Assembly (NCBI GenBank): GCA_025266875.1
Contig: JALLLT010000020.1
Span: forward strand, 62,001 to 126,000
DNA: 64,000 nt
Direction of reading: 5' to 3'
Source of the DNA: Fennellomyces sp. T-0311
Lineage: Eukaryota; Mucoromycota; Mucoromycetes; Mucorales; Lichtheimiaceae
Below are positions 44,201 through 55,069 of this stretch, piece after piece. The position numbers and the translations under genes were made by a program. The first letter of the stretch is position 1. Each line of letters starts with the position of its first letter. Under the pieces are notes generated by a model. It searched no databases and was not told where the DNA came from. It saw only the letters and a list, made by a program, of their open reading frames with translations.

Positions 44201-45933
44201 TGTGGGGTTCTCGTAAACCGTTCACAGTTTACACCGACCATCGTGCGCTTACGTTTCTTCACACTCAACCGGTTGCAAACCAGATGATTATCAACTGGTA
44301 CGATGTCATTGGCGATTATTCGTTTCGAGTAGCGCACATTCCTGGCATTCAAAATCTGCTGCCTGATTACTTGAGTCGTCTGTTCTCGCATCCGTTGGAA
44401 GAAAACAACAAAGACAAAGACCCTGCCACTCTGGGCAACGCACCTTCGTCAACAGACACGCAGTCACCTGCGTTACGCATGAGTCAAGTGACCAACACTG
44501 TTGATATGATCACACCACCTGTTGAGGCACGCGCCGGACTCCTTGAGGAAGCTCATCTTCTTGGACATTATGGTGCCGATGCAATTGTCAACGCACTTCA
44601 CGACGACGGTCTTCACTGGACCAACATTCGCAAGGATGCACTGAACACAGTGGCCAAATGCCCCGATTGCCAACGCTTTAACATCGGGAAACACGGTTAC
44701 CATCCACTGCAACACGTGAAAGCTGACAGACCTGGTGATCATTGGGCGATTGACCTTGGCGACTTCAATGTTGTCAGTGACAGTGGTAATGCTTTTTTAC
44801 TTGTCATGCTGGATATATTCACACGTTTCGTGGTTTTACGAGCCATACCTGACAAAACAGCTCCCACCATCGCACGTACTCTGATTGACGTCTTCTCCTT
44901 GCTGGGCTATCCAAAAGTCCTTACGCATGACTGGGGTACAGAGTTCCACAACTCTTTGTGCAAGCTTCTTGCCAAGACCTCCGGTTACGAGTTGCGCTTA
45001 TCTTCAAAGTATCATCCACGCGGAAATGGTGCCGTCGAGAAAGCTGTAGGAATTGCGAAGCAAACCATCATCAAGCGATTACAAGGGAAGAACACGGAAT
45101 GGGACTTGTTCGTTGCCAGCTCTCAGCTGTCGATGAATTGTCGTCATACCAAACTGCATGGTTCTCGTCCTTTCAGCGTGATGCTTGGTCGCAAGCCCAA
45201 TGGTTTCCAAGACTATACCGGTGTACAGCTCGGATCAGCCTCTTCGTCCTCTAAGGATGTTAAGGCCCTGATGCAACACATCGAGGATTGGGAAAACATG
45301 GTCATTCCTGCTATCAGCGCTCGCATGGATGCTGTACGAGCTATTGAGAAAAGTAAGTTCGACAGTCAGAACCGCATTATTGATGGCTTCCCTATCGGCA
45401 GCAAGGTCATGATCAAGAACATTGCACGAGCGGCTAAGACCGACCCTCGTTATGTTGGACCTTACACTGTCTACGGTATCACCAAAGGGGGTAGTTATGT
45501 TCTTTCTGACACTACTGGGGAATTGCTGTCAAGAAACGTTCCACCTTCGCACATCAAGCAAATCTCACCGGATTCTATTGTACAATCCGAAGATACCTAC
45601 GAGATTCTTGCAGTCGTGGATCACAAACTTGACAGTAATAACCAATACCTTTATCGGGTACGTTGGAAAGGATATGATGATCCAAAGGACGATACCTGGG
45701 AACCGACCGATCACTTCAATAGCTTGGATCTCATCCAACAATATTGGAGTCGACGTGCGACAGCTCCTACTACCAACAACAAACGTAGACGTGCTGAAGG
45801 GACCAGTACAAAAACGCGAGCCAACAGCTTCTCCACGACTTCTGCTCACAGTCGTATAGAAACACGCTCGTCCAAGCGCAGACGTGTTGCTGCAGCCAAC
45901 ACTGCCTCCAGTAAGAAATCAAAACGCGCTTAG
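41213..45933 (+). pseudogene. Ty3-2 gag-pol polyprotein with chromodomain, one frameshift
   Basis: Starts MSEHSDMTMSPSEV at 41213. Gag runs to about 42350, with a CxxC...H...C knuckle (CRKCGAPWQRGHSC). Protease is ALLDPGATHSTVS (about 42630). RT has VCDVTAAFNT and YLDDC (about 43590). Near 43610-43617 the frame drops one base (SPDW then ETHKLHV in another frame), the only visible lesion. RNase H (LATDASSTSIGG), an integrase HHCC (H..H..CPDC), and D (IDLGDF), D (HDWGTEF) and E (GAVEKAVG) follow. A chromodomain (YRVRWKGYDDPKDDTWEP, 45652-45715) marks it as a chromovirus, a group thought to target heterochromatin. It ends at 45933. Confidence 0.93.
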
Positions 45934-46057
45934 ACATGACTTTTTTGCCCATCACTTTTTCTCCCACTGGGTTTTTCCGGGTTTTTCTAGTCATTGGTGT
46001 GCTGTTTATCCACAAGCGTAGGGACCTACAACAATCCTTCTCATACGGTTGTTTCGT

Positions 46058-46071
46058 CTGGAGGGGGGCAA
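46058..46071 (+). promoter_or_regulatory. Polypurine tract of Ty3-2
   Basis: TGGAGGGGGGCAA directly precedes the 3' LTR, the expected plus-strand primer for reverse transcription. Confidence 0.75.
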
Positions 46072-46459
46072 TGTCGTATTCCCGACATACACCGTTATCC
46101 ATGGTTACATGCTTTTCCTTAGTCCTTGTTTATATCCGTTGTTATTGAGACATCAACAACCGTACAGTTATCGATTGTCTTATTCGCTTGCATGTGCAAC
46201 CTTGATCCAGCTTTACCGATCATGCAGGGCAACTCCGTTAACTAAGGCTCTGTATGACCTTCGGCCTCATTAACATTAAACGGCAAGGTCATTAGAGACT
46301 CGGCGATAACATGGATCTTTGGACTATTAGACAAAAGTATTCATCTTCTCCGTCCCGACTCATCATCATTATAAATAGAGAGTAGTTTTCCTCAATAAAA
46401 CATTATCTTATTTTTGGTCTCGTCTTTCGAAAGCCTTTTTCTCATTAAGCGATACCACA
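46072..46459 (+). repeat. 3' LTR of Ty3-2 (388 bp)
   Basis: Same length and ends as the 5' LTR. It holds CG at most positions where the other LTR has TG or CA, followed by the TSD GTCTT. Confidence 0.93.
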
Positions 46460-47556
46460 GTCTTTCCATCAAATAAGGGTTGCCGACCAAGAAACAATCT
46501 CCAAATTAACAATCACCACTGTTTTTGGAAATTACTCATATCGCGTACTACCATTTGGGGTGAAAAATGGACCTTTGTTGTTTAGCAGATGCATATCGAT
46601 TGCTGCTAAACCATTACGACACTTCTGCGCTCCATACATTGACGACTGCTGTCTATTTTCACCTGACTTGGACTCTCATTGGGATCATCTGCGACTCTTT
46701 TTCCAACGGTTGCGTGAAACTAAACTTCTGGCAAATGCAAACAAGACAGACCTTGTGAAAACGTCCATCGAAATGCTTGGATTTCATGTTTCACCACAAG
46801 GAGTTAAACCACTGGAGGAGAGGGTGACGAAAATCCTGAACTTTCCAACGCCAAATAACCCCACTATGACGAGAGCCTTTTTGGGCATGGCTGGATTTTA
46901 TCGACGTCACATTCACCTATTCTCGGTCATCGCAGCCCTACTGGCTGCACCTACCAGTAACAAGCGTCAGTTCGTTTGGGGAAAATAAGAAGAAAAGACC
47001 TTTGAGGCGCTAAAGAAAGCATTGGCAAACTGTGCATTGCTGGCCTTTCCAAGTCCCACAAATGGTGATTACATAGTATACTGTGACGCGTCTGATGTCG
47101 GGATTGGCTCAGTCTTGGTGATCAAGGACCCCGAGCATGGGGAACACCCCGTGTGTTTTCTGTCACGCAAACTACAACCAGCAGAAATGCGGTATCCAGT
47201 GGTGGAACAAGAAATTTTGAGTGTAATTTATGCTCTTTGCCGCCTATGCAAGTACTTGTTGGATCGGATATTCATGGTGGTGACAGACAATTCCGCTGTG
47301 CGATACCTTTTCCAGAAAAGCGATCCTAACATGCGTTTACAACGATGGGTCTTGGCTACGCAGGAATATACTTTTCATGTCAAACATATACCAGGCAAGC
47401 TCAACGTGGTGACCGACACGTTGTCGAGATATCCACCGCCAGAAAGCGAAGACGATCCGCCTGGCGAAGACGATTTGGAGGAGTTGTATAAACATTTGTT
47501 AATTCTGGAAGGTCCTCAGTAGGAACCTGGATTACAAGCCATTTTCGAATTCTTAT

Positions 47557-47873
47557 TGTGATATTCAACAATAAAAAGAGGCAGGTAAGTGACGAGACTC
47601 AAGTAATAACTGATTTATTTCGTATGTTGAATCATCACTTTAAATAATAAAAGCTTATTCTCGAGGGGTTGGATCATTGACATGGTTGTAAGGCACATGA
47701 ACCGCTGTGGTAACCAGGGTTATGTGGGTTTCACTAAGATAGGCAAGGTTATTACGATGAACGCATGTCAAGACAGGGATGTGGCTGTAGATCGGAAAAT
47801 TAAAGTAACCCGTTGTCAATAAGCAAACAAGGGTAAATGATGCATAAGCCATAATGATGTTGTGGATACAACA
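47557..47873 (-). mobile_element. Solo LTR A2 (317 bp), TSD CTTAT
   Basis: Inverted copy of solo LTR A1 (6035-6351), about 97% identical by eye. Perfect CTTAT flanks it at 47552-47556 and 47874-47878. It is inserted between RNase H and integrase of Ty3-1, and the reading-frame change across it equals 322 bases. Confidence 0.93.
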
Positions 47874-48428
47874 CTTATGTGTGCCGACTGACCAAACGAA
47901 TTTGGTTATCAAGAAAAAGGCACCACGCTACAAGATTTCGGAAGGACAACTTTTTTGTCGAATTGGACATCGCTATGTCAAGGTGCCCTACCCGGGGGCT
48001 GAAAGGAGTTCCATACTACGTGAGGTACATGATGGACATGGCCATTTTGGTCTTCATGCAACATGGGCCCGACTTTATTCTTTCTACTGGTGGCCAACTG
48101 CGTACGACGAAATGAAGGATTATGTTGCCACTTGTGAGGTCTGCCAGCTAAATTCAAACGTCCCAAAGCCTTCGGCCCTCAGACATGTCCCAATCACGTA
48201 CCTATTCTAGCGATTCTCGATTGACTTTGTCGGTCCCGTAAACAAGTCTACCAGTGGAAAATCGTATATACTTGTGGCGGTGGAAAACTTCACTGGTTGG
48301 CCAGTGGCACGGGCAGTAAGGAAGGCTGATCCAAGAACGGTTGCTGACTTCCTTTATGAAGACATTTTTACCTTCTATGGACCTCCGTCGGAGCTCCTCA
48401 GTGACAATGGCACGCCATTTATCGCTCA

Positions 48429-48848
48429 TGTTGTATCCAACATGAACACACCCTAACAAGCTTCTTTGTCATCTATGCTGTCCGTCAGCGAATAAGAGCT
48501 TTCCATCCTTACCGCCACTTCCCACTTCCGACATCGGAACGTTGAGCTTCATGCTTACCAAATACTCAGCCAATCAGGTTACTCATAGACACGACCTTCC
48601 AGTCAACGCGTCTCTTCACGGATATGCTCTGTCAGCATTCATCCTATCAATCATCACGATTCGTAACTGCTCAATGATAATAAGGTTGACATTACACATC
48701 ACTCACGAAAGCACCGGCTTAAGGAAATCCCATCATGGATAAGCATTTATTATAAATAGAGAGAGCAAAACATATGAAATAAATCAGTTACCTTTTTGAG
48801 TCTCGTTGACACATTTGTCTTTTACACTTGCTTCTCTCTGATTTAACA
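48429..48848 (+). mobile_element. Solo LTR C (420 bp), TSD GCTCA
   Basis: Begins TGTTGTATCCAACATG and ends CTGATTTAACA, flanked by GCTCA (48424-48428 and 48849-48853). It contains TATAAATAGAGAG and GAAATAAATCAGT. It shares its start and this signal region with the A family, so it is a related but longer LTR. It splits the Ty3-1 integrase at FIAH|GIEQF. Confidence 0.93.
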
Positions 48849-49354
48849 GCTCATGGTATTGAGCAATTCCTGAAGTTGATAGAAACGCGTCATTGTTATA
48901 CTGCGGCATATAGACCTAGTACGAATGGAAGGTGTGAAAAAATGAACGGCATGATCTCTATGCTATTCGCAAACTAGCCCGCAACACTCCAAATGATTGG
49001 GACAAGCATCTTTTTTCCGCTTTGTACTCGTACCGAACTAAGGCTCATGAATCTCTTAAGATTCCTCCATATGAACTTTTATTTGGGCAAGCCCCTCGTC
49101 ACTACGAGTCGGATATTTTGGATGCAATAGGAAGAACCCTGGGATTCGAACGCCTTATGATGTTGGAATCGAGGAACTTGGATGACCAAGACTGCTATAC
49201 AGAGTTGGTATGCCGCATTGACAAGCCAACCGGTACCTATGAAGTCAATTCGAAGAAATTTCCCACTGGCTCCATAGTTCTACGTCAAGACTTTGTTCGT
49301 AAAAGGAAGTGGTCCACTCCATATTTGCCCGAAAAGTACACAGTCATCGCCGGC

Positions 49355-50793
49355 TAGGGCTCTAAATACGGGCGGGCAGGCCCGTGGACCGCCCGTTTTG
49401 GCCCGGCATTTTCGGGCATCGGGCCAGAAAAGCTGTATGAAGGTGGGTGCCCGAACGGGCACGGTCCTATATAGCGGCCCGCCCGTCGGGCCACTGGCCC
49501 GACCGAGTGCCCGAATGTGAAGCATATGTATTTTCTTTATGAAACGTCCATCTAAATGGCCCTTGTTATATATGTAATTTGATTCTATCAAAACCGTGTA
49601 TTGCAAATAAAGATTAATCAACTAAGTATACATCTTTAATATGGAAAGATTTGTCAAAAGGTTGAGCAGTTTCTACAATGATCCGGTTACACAATGATTG
49701 GTGTTGATGGGCCAAGTTGCGACAATGAAAGGCTGCTACGTCAATTAGCACTATTCAAACTGCCTGCAGCACGCTAATCCGCAAATGTCTTAGAACTTGG
49801 ATAGGACCGGTATTAGTGTGAAAGGGCTATGTGTTCAAGCAAAGATAATTTCCAGCTGGCATTGTGTAAGCAGAAGTAGAACGCGAAGATAAAGTGGATC
49901 AGTATAATGATAGCTTTATTACACGAAAAAAAAAGGATAACAATAGTGATTGAAAAGTGTCTCGACCATACAGACGCTTTATTACCGAAAAAAACCAACC
50001 TTTGGCTTACTAAAGGTGGTGCTTCGCAGAAAACCATTGGATAAAGAAAAAAGAGCTACGACAAGCATCCTTCTTCATCTTGAGTAGTGCGCTTGACAGA
50101 GTGTACCTATTTGAAAAACAATAAGGGTGGCTGTGTATGCACCATTACAGTATGTACGCAGCCACCCTTTTTTGATTGGGATGCACAATGTCGAAATGGA
50201 ATGGAGTGCCGGTAAAACAAAGCTGAGTCATATGGTAAAATTCAGTTGTATGGAAAATAAATATGGTCGAGTAGTACTGTATGTGGTGATTAAAAATTCG
50301 TTCTGAAGCAATATGGTCGACCTGAATTCCATTTGACGGGCATCGAGAGAAAAAACGTTGCTGAAAAAATGCAAAGCAGGATGCATTCCTACGCCATTTG
50401 CGATGTCGAATTGCTGGTTTGTCTCACTGTGTCGCTTTGGCTTTTTGTACTTCTTGGTCTTCCTTTGTTGCTTGCAGAAGTTCTGCTGTTTCAAAAAAGT
50501 GTGTGCAAGATAGCGATTACATGATCTAATACAATAAAGATGACTTTTGCCCAAACCTTATATACGATAACACAAGGCAGAACCCCATTTCACTTCTACA
50601 TTAGTCATTGCTGCATTAAGATCGTTTACATTGTAGATTTCATCGGGCGGGCCACTTTAATTTGGGCTCTTGTAATTTCGGGTTCGGGCAAAAGACATGG
50701 CCCGTTTCGTTGGGCCCGACGGGCCACGGGCCACAGGTGTGGCCCGGCTGAACTGGCCCGATGCCCGTCGGGCATGGCCCGTTTAGAGCCCTA
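49355..50793. mobile_element. hAT-like non-autonomous element (1439 bp), TSD TCGCCGGC
   Basis: TIRs TAGGGCTCTAAA at both ends, with a perfect 8-bp duplication TCGCCGGC (49347-49354 and 50794-50801), the length typical of hAT elements. Both subterminal regions are packed with GGGCC/GGCCC words, while the middle is AT-rich with no transposase. Removing it joins the Ty3-1 frame (TVIAG to FANNTFQLAD). Confidence 0.92.
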
Positions 50794-50935
50794 TCGCCGG
50801 CTTTGCCAACAATACTTTCCAATTGGCTGATTCAGACGGACGACTTTTGAGGCGTCGAGTAAATGGAGATTCGTTGCGATTATACCAGGAACGTGGGATT
50901 GTCCCGCGATCTACTCCCTTTACTGAGGGGGATGA

Positions 50936-51226
50936 TGAAACGTAACTGTATTTTTGCTAACTTCTGTTGTTTGTTTGTTTTACTATTCGTATCACCTGCC
51001 TCTCCCTTTGCATATTCCTTTGTTACTTATATTTCTGCTTCTCTCGTTTTATGTTTTCTTTGCCTCTTCTACTTTCGTTTTGCTTTTACGTACTGCTCGT
51101 TGCGTGCGTACTTATTGTTTTATTACTTGATTTCCCAGCTTTTCTCTCTTTCAGACCTTTTGTCTTAACCGCCATCTTCATTGTATTTGGCGGTTTCTTT
51201 TGGGAATAAAGACAAGTTACGTTACA
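50936..51226 (+). repeat. 3' LTR of Ty3-1 (291 bp)
   Basis: Same ends as the 5' LTR, preceded by a purine stretch (GAGGGGGATGA, a likely polypurine tract). It differs by about five bases from 38004-38294. Confidence 0.92.
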
Positions 51227-51411
51227 ACGGCTATGCTATTCTCCGGCCGTTGTGTGTCACCGTGGTCTGATCAGAAGCTAACAGTATTGGCAAAATAACG
51301 TGCCGTTTAGGAACCCTTCTCTAGAAGGCCCCAAGTATAATCAAAATATAAATAAATATTGCTATCCACATTGTGGCCAATGATTAACTACCTGGATATT
51401 TTCCCACCATA

Positions 51412-52600
51412 TAGTGGAACCCCGCTTTTTGCACACCTGCTTTTTGCACACCTCTGCTTTTTGCACACCTCTGCTTTTTGCACCAAATTCTGGCAAATCC
51501 AGCTCAACACTTAAGAGAAATGCACACTCCGCTTTTTGCATAATGCACTCCAAAATTTGGGTTGTGCATTTTTCAGCTTACCTTAATTATATAGATCCGA
51601 TTACAGATATAGTGAGATTCGAACTGGCGTCTGTAATTTCATCTAAGAAGGTCAGTGCTGATTGGTTAGTGCAACTCTTTTGCTTCGTGCTCCAATCCAT
51701 TCAAGAAGCTGAGTAGGGCTTTAGCCTTTTCAGCGTTTTGTCGATATATTACTCCGGAATAGGAGAAACAACATCGTCCTGTTGCTGAGATTCATCACTT
51801 GCTTCTGTAGATACAGTTACAAGCTCCTCTTTAAGTAGTGTGCTGACAATTTCATCATTGGAAAGCACTTTATAACATACGTCTGCTTCCTCAGCTGGGT
51901 TCGCATTAAAGTTTTTGGCTTATTCAGAATTTTCTCCGTATGTATGATCTAAATGATCAAGGTTCTGATTTAATGCCATTTCTTCTGCTTCATCTAACTC
52001 GGTGTCAGCGATCTCACTCTCTTCGCCTAACACCTTCGCTTTTCTAAAGCAATTGGCAACTGGGGCCGGCGGCATTTTGCCTTAAGCAATCTGTGCCCAC
52101 TTCAAGTCAGTAAGAGCATCGCCATGAAACGTAGTTCCATCATTTACTGGAAGAACCCTCTTTAGGCAGAACTTGATTTTCTCACATGCAGGTTCCTATT
52201 GCTGTTCCTATTTACGTGATTTCACAATGGATCTGTTAAACCTCTCAACGACTAACAGTACTTCTGTCAGGTACGTCTGTGTATTCTATCACAGTTTTGC
52301 CTCATTTATCACTTTCTGGATGGTGATTTCTCTCTCGGATTCCTTCATCTCAAAGTAGTGATTGACCATCGTCTCTTTATGCTTTGGATCGATTCTGGTT
52401 TTGGGTAGCATTTTTGATAGAAGATTAAGCAAAAGGACTAAGGCTTATAATGTTATCAGCTATCTACTGAATCTTATTGGCTGATATAGGCTAATGGCTA
52501 TTATATTTCCCGTTGTGTAACAACCTCGCTTTTTGCACACCCCCGCTTTTTGCACAGCTTTCTCTAAAAATCCGCCTGTGCAAAAAGTGGGGGTCCACTG
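51412..52600 (-). mobile_element. pogo-type element P1, internally deleted (1189 bp), TSD TA
   Basis: The TIR is (C/T)AGTGGAACCCCGCTTTTT at the left and mirrored CCACTG at the right, flanked by TA (51410-51411 and 52601-52602). Subterminal GCTTTTTGCACA units repeat four times at the left and twice at the right. The interior matches the ends of P2 (60871-63155) but lacks the middle of the transposase. It is inserted in the Plavaka gene between the codons for GL and WWENIQ. Confidence 0.9.
51690..52411 (-). pseudogene. pogo transposase remnant in P1
   Basis: The N-terminal part (minus strand from 52411, MLPKTRIDPKHKETM...REITIQK) and the C-terminal acidic part (51720-52080) both match the P2 protein, but the central DDE region is gone. 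It cannot encode a transposase. Confidence 0.8.
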
Positions 52601-52726
52601 TAATCCTGAATCAAGGTCCATGTACGTACGTTCGCCGTTTTTTTCGTATATACTTGGATCCAGGATCGCTACTTTCTCGAACAATGGATGCGAAAAAAGA
52701 TATCTGCAGAGCTTGTATATGTTATA

Positions 52727-54077
52727 TAGTCCCACCCAAAAAGTGATGGCCAGATTTTTGAACACTGCGATCAAGTAAAAATATATACAAACTTCAATGT
52801 GTCTTGTTCATAGATCACACTTATTGATGCTCCTTGTTACTATCAGTAAAAAAGAATCTTATAGCAATAAAAAAATATCAGATCAAAAAAGAATGTACAA
52901 ATTAATATTTTGTATGCTGTCCTCTAGCTTTTATCACTGCCTTACATCGATTAGGCATGCTGTCAACAAGCTTCTTCACGAAATCGAGTGAAAGATTGCT
53001 CCATTCTTCTTGCAAGCAGGCCTTCAACTGTTCCTTGTTTTTTATGAAGGCTCTGCGCTTCTGAATACGCTTGTCAAGAGCCCTCTATACGTTCTCAATT
53101 GGATTGAGATCAGGACTTTGGGCAGGTCAATACAGAAAGCCTCTCACCCCACATTGTTACTTAAACCACTGGCTATAGCTACCGGTATGACAGCTAGCAC
53201 CATCTTCCTGAAAGGTGAACTTCCTACCAGTCTCGGCTTCAGTACTCTTCATATATGGAATCAAGTGCTTGGCAAGGCAATCCACATAGGCGTCTTGATC
53301 AACTGTGCCATCCATAACAACTAATGGGCCAAAGCCTCCAGACCAAAAGCAACCCCACACCGTCACTGATCCCTTGCCAAACTTTTCGGTGGTTACAACA
53401 TAGCGTGCCTCGTAACGCTCTCCATTCCGTCGTATAACCCGAGCACCTCCATCATTGCCGACGATCATAAATCTGGACTCATCAGACCAGATGACATTGC
53501 TCCACTGGTTGGTCGTCTAATTCTTGTACATAACTGCCCATGCGCGTCGTCTGATGATATGGCTCTTCGTAAGTCTTGGGTTACGAGCTGAAGAGCGCGA
53601 AGAGAATCCAGAAAGTCGTAAATATTTGATGGCCGTGTTTCGACAAACATGTATTCCAGCATGTGCAAGGCTAGCTTGGTGTACATGGTATGGCGCGAAC
53701 GGTTCCTTGCATACACTAAGTTGGAGCGCCCTTGCACCTCTCTTAGTAACCTTGGTAGGCCTTCCGCTTCGTGGAGCATTGTCAGTGGACCCAGTTTTCT
53801 TATATTTATTAACAATACGGTTGACAGTTCTACGGGGTATACCCAAGTCATCTGAAATGAACTGGTCACTCTTGCCACCCTTGTATAGGCCAATTATGAG
53901 ACCTTTTTGGTGATTGTTGAGCTGTTTCCGAATATTTGGAAGGCTGTTTGTGATGTTTCTAAGTGACATTGTGTTGTATAAAAAGAAAAGATGTCAAGAT
54001 TTGAAAAACAAAACAGATGCAATGTTTTTATTTCCATTTCCAAATTCGGCTTGGCCATCACTTTTTGGGTGGGACTG
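52727..54077 (-). mobile_element. Tc1/mariner element (1351 bp), TSD TA
   Basis: TIRs AGTCCCACCCAAAAAGTGAT at the left (first base C to T) and the mirror ending GGTGGGACTG at the right, flanked by TA (52725-52726 and 54078-54079). Removing it restores the Plavaka frame (LTLHYYNIYKL). Confidence 0.93.
52902..53969 (-). pseudogene. Tc1-type transposase with at least four nonsense codons
   Basis: Starts MSLRNITNSLPNIRKQLNNH at 53969. An HTH is followed by a second HTH (GIPRRTVNRIVNKYKKTG) and an AT-hook-like SGRPTKV. The catalytic blocks remain: D in WSDESRF, D in FQEDGASCH and E in PDLNPIEN. In-frame stops occur after MYKN (TAG, about 53519), after QWFK (TAA, about 53157), at FLY*PAQSPD (TGA where Trp is expected) and at ENV*RAL (TAG where Trp is expected). 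About 355 codons, the usual family length. Confidence 0.9.
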
Positions 54078-54732
54078 TAGTAATGAAGCGTCAGTGTTCC
54101 AACTAATCTCTGGAAATCATTGTGGTGACCTTTGGGAAAATCAATGACATCTTTTAGGTTCACTACATGCTCCTTAAATCCCTATATCCATATGTGATAT
54201 GTATCAAATTACTTCGAAGATATGAATAATTCTTCTTGTGTACCAGCAGCATATCTGGGCTAGTAGATTTAAGCCTCTTTCGTGCTTTTTGCATGCTTGT
54301 TCCCAGTTTAACAGGCTCGTCAGAAGATTGAGCAATGTCAACCATCTTTTAGATAACATTGGTTAGCCTGTGATAAGAAACAATGAATCAAATGGATAGT
54401 AAATCCTTCATATACAGCTAGATATATACTTAGTATACATGTTGTTCAATATATTCGCCTCCATGGCAATGGAAAGTAAATCTTGTTCAACTGATGCTAG
54501 CGTAGTTAATGGTTTGACGGACGAACTTGCAGTTTTTGCGTCATCTACTCTTTCAAATCTAAATACGCTAGTTTCTTGACAAAACAACCTACCTTTATCC
54601 ATGCTTTTGAAGGTACTTGGGGCTTGACTTTTATGACATACTTGGTTATTTGGATGTACGCTCTAAAATTAGTTAAGGTCCTTGCAATTGACAGTATACT
54701 TTGATATTACCCTTTTTTTATTCGCGCTAGTA

Positions 54733-54903
54733 CAGTGTCCGCTTTATATAGCGATATTTTGTATAACGATAATTCGATATAACGATACAATTCTCGACGC
54801 ACCAAAACGGTAATCACTGCCAAATCCCATTTTATATAACGATATTTCGATATAACGATAAGTTTGGGCTGCACCATCGTATCGTTATATAAAGCGACCA
54901 CTG
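54733..54903. mobile_element. MITE (171 bp), TSD TA
   Basis: TIRs CAGTG(T/G)(C/T)CGCTTTATATA are mirrored at the right, flanked by TA (54731-54732 and 54904-54905). About five copies of ATATAACGATA occur in both orientations, suggesting transposase-binding repeats. It lies in the Plavaka first coding exon between GLTA and TSANKK. Probably mobilised by a pogo/Tc1-type transposase. Confidence 0.88.
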
Positions 54904-55069
54904 TAGCGGTCAAGCCGTAATTGTCACTCCCATTCAAAATTAATGATCCGTTCAGCAATGGGTCATAATTATGCTCTGATGCCCAGTGCATCTGCAATGA
55001 TCCGGGGTTTTTGAACCGTCTTTTTTTCAAACAGTTGGGGAAGGGACAGTAAGTGGACATTGTCTTCAT

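Larger units (their letters stand above)
40747..46459 (+). mobile_element. Ty3 chromovirus-type retrotransposon 2, nearly intact, TSD GTCTT
   Basis: LTRs of 388 bp at 40747-41134 and 46072-46459 start TGTCRTATTCC and end GATACCACA. The perfect TSD GTCTT is at 40742-40746 and 46460-46464. Removal restores the RT frame of Ty3-1. A purine tract CTGGAGGGGGGCAA precedes the 3' LTR. Confidence 0.95.
38352..50930 (+). pseudogene. Ty3-1 gag-pol, interrupted and decayed
   Basis: Gag starts MSDSKEETSTQK at 38352. Two zinc knuckles (CINCGDQSHSTSDC and CKFCNSTEHRHYQC) lie near 39172-39260. The protease motif is LDGGCTG, not the usual D-S/T-G. RT begins before 40746 and continues exactly at 46465 (SFHQIRV) after Ty3-2 is removed, with YIDD near 46640. 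RNase H follows. A TAA at 46986 and a TAG at 47520 interrupt it. The integrase HHCC region (48000-48160), a TAG at 48208, then IDFVGP and LLSDNGTPF follow; the frame closes over the solo LTR as FIAHGIEQFL, then RPSTNGRCEK. One frameshift lies near 48970. The last codons resume after the hAT-like element at 50802. No chromodomain was seen. Confidence 0.88.
38004..51226 (+). mobile_element. Ty3 retrotransposon 1 with four nested insertions
   Basis: LTRs of 291 bp at 38004-38294 and 50936-51226 differ at about five positions. Its own length without insertions is about 5.3 kb. The flanks AATGG (37999-38003) and AACGG (51226-51230, sharing the last A of the LTR) look like a TSD with one CpG transition. 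Removing the element joins the Plavaka frame. Inside lie Ty3-2, two solo LTRs and an hAT-like element, each with its own TSD. Confidence 0.9.
37736..55069 (-). pseudogene. Plavaka-type transposase, split by at least four direct insertions
   Basis: Plavaka transposases are CACTA-related and start with a C2H2 finger. Here MSTYCPFPNC...MHWASEH (CX4CX12HX4H) lies at 55060-54980. Coding then runs through 54906, a MITE, exons at about 54680-54420, 54350-54175 and 54160-54078, a Tc1 element, then NIYKLCRYLFSHPLFEKVAI and GERTYMDLDSGLWWENIQ to 51380. A pogo element splits the last block between GL and WW. A further exon (51310-51227) reads HVILPILLASDQTT and ends at Ty3-1. Beyond Ty3-1, at 38003, coding resumes as PLSFQLGNIPSKIR. 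The LASDxT and WPxxxxLGNI blocks are Plavaka hallmarks. A TAG replaces the expected Trp. The C-terminal catalytic part is lost near 37736. Confidence 0.75.
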
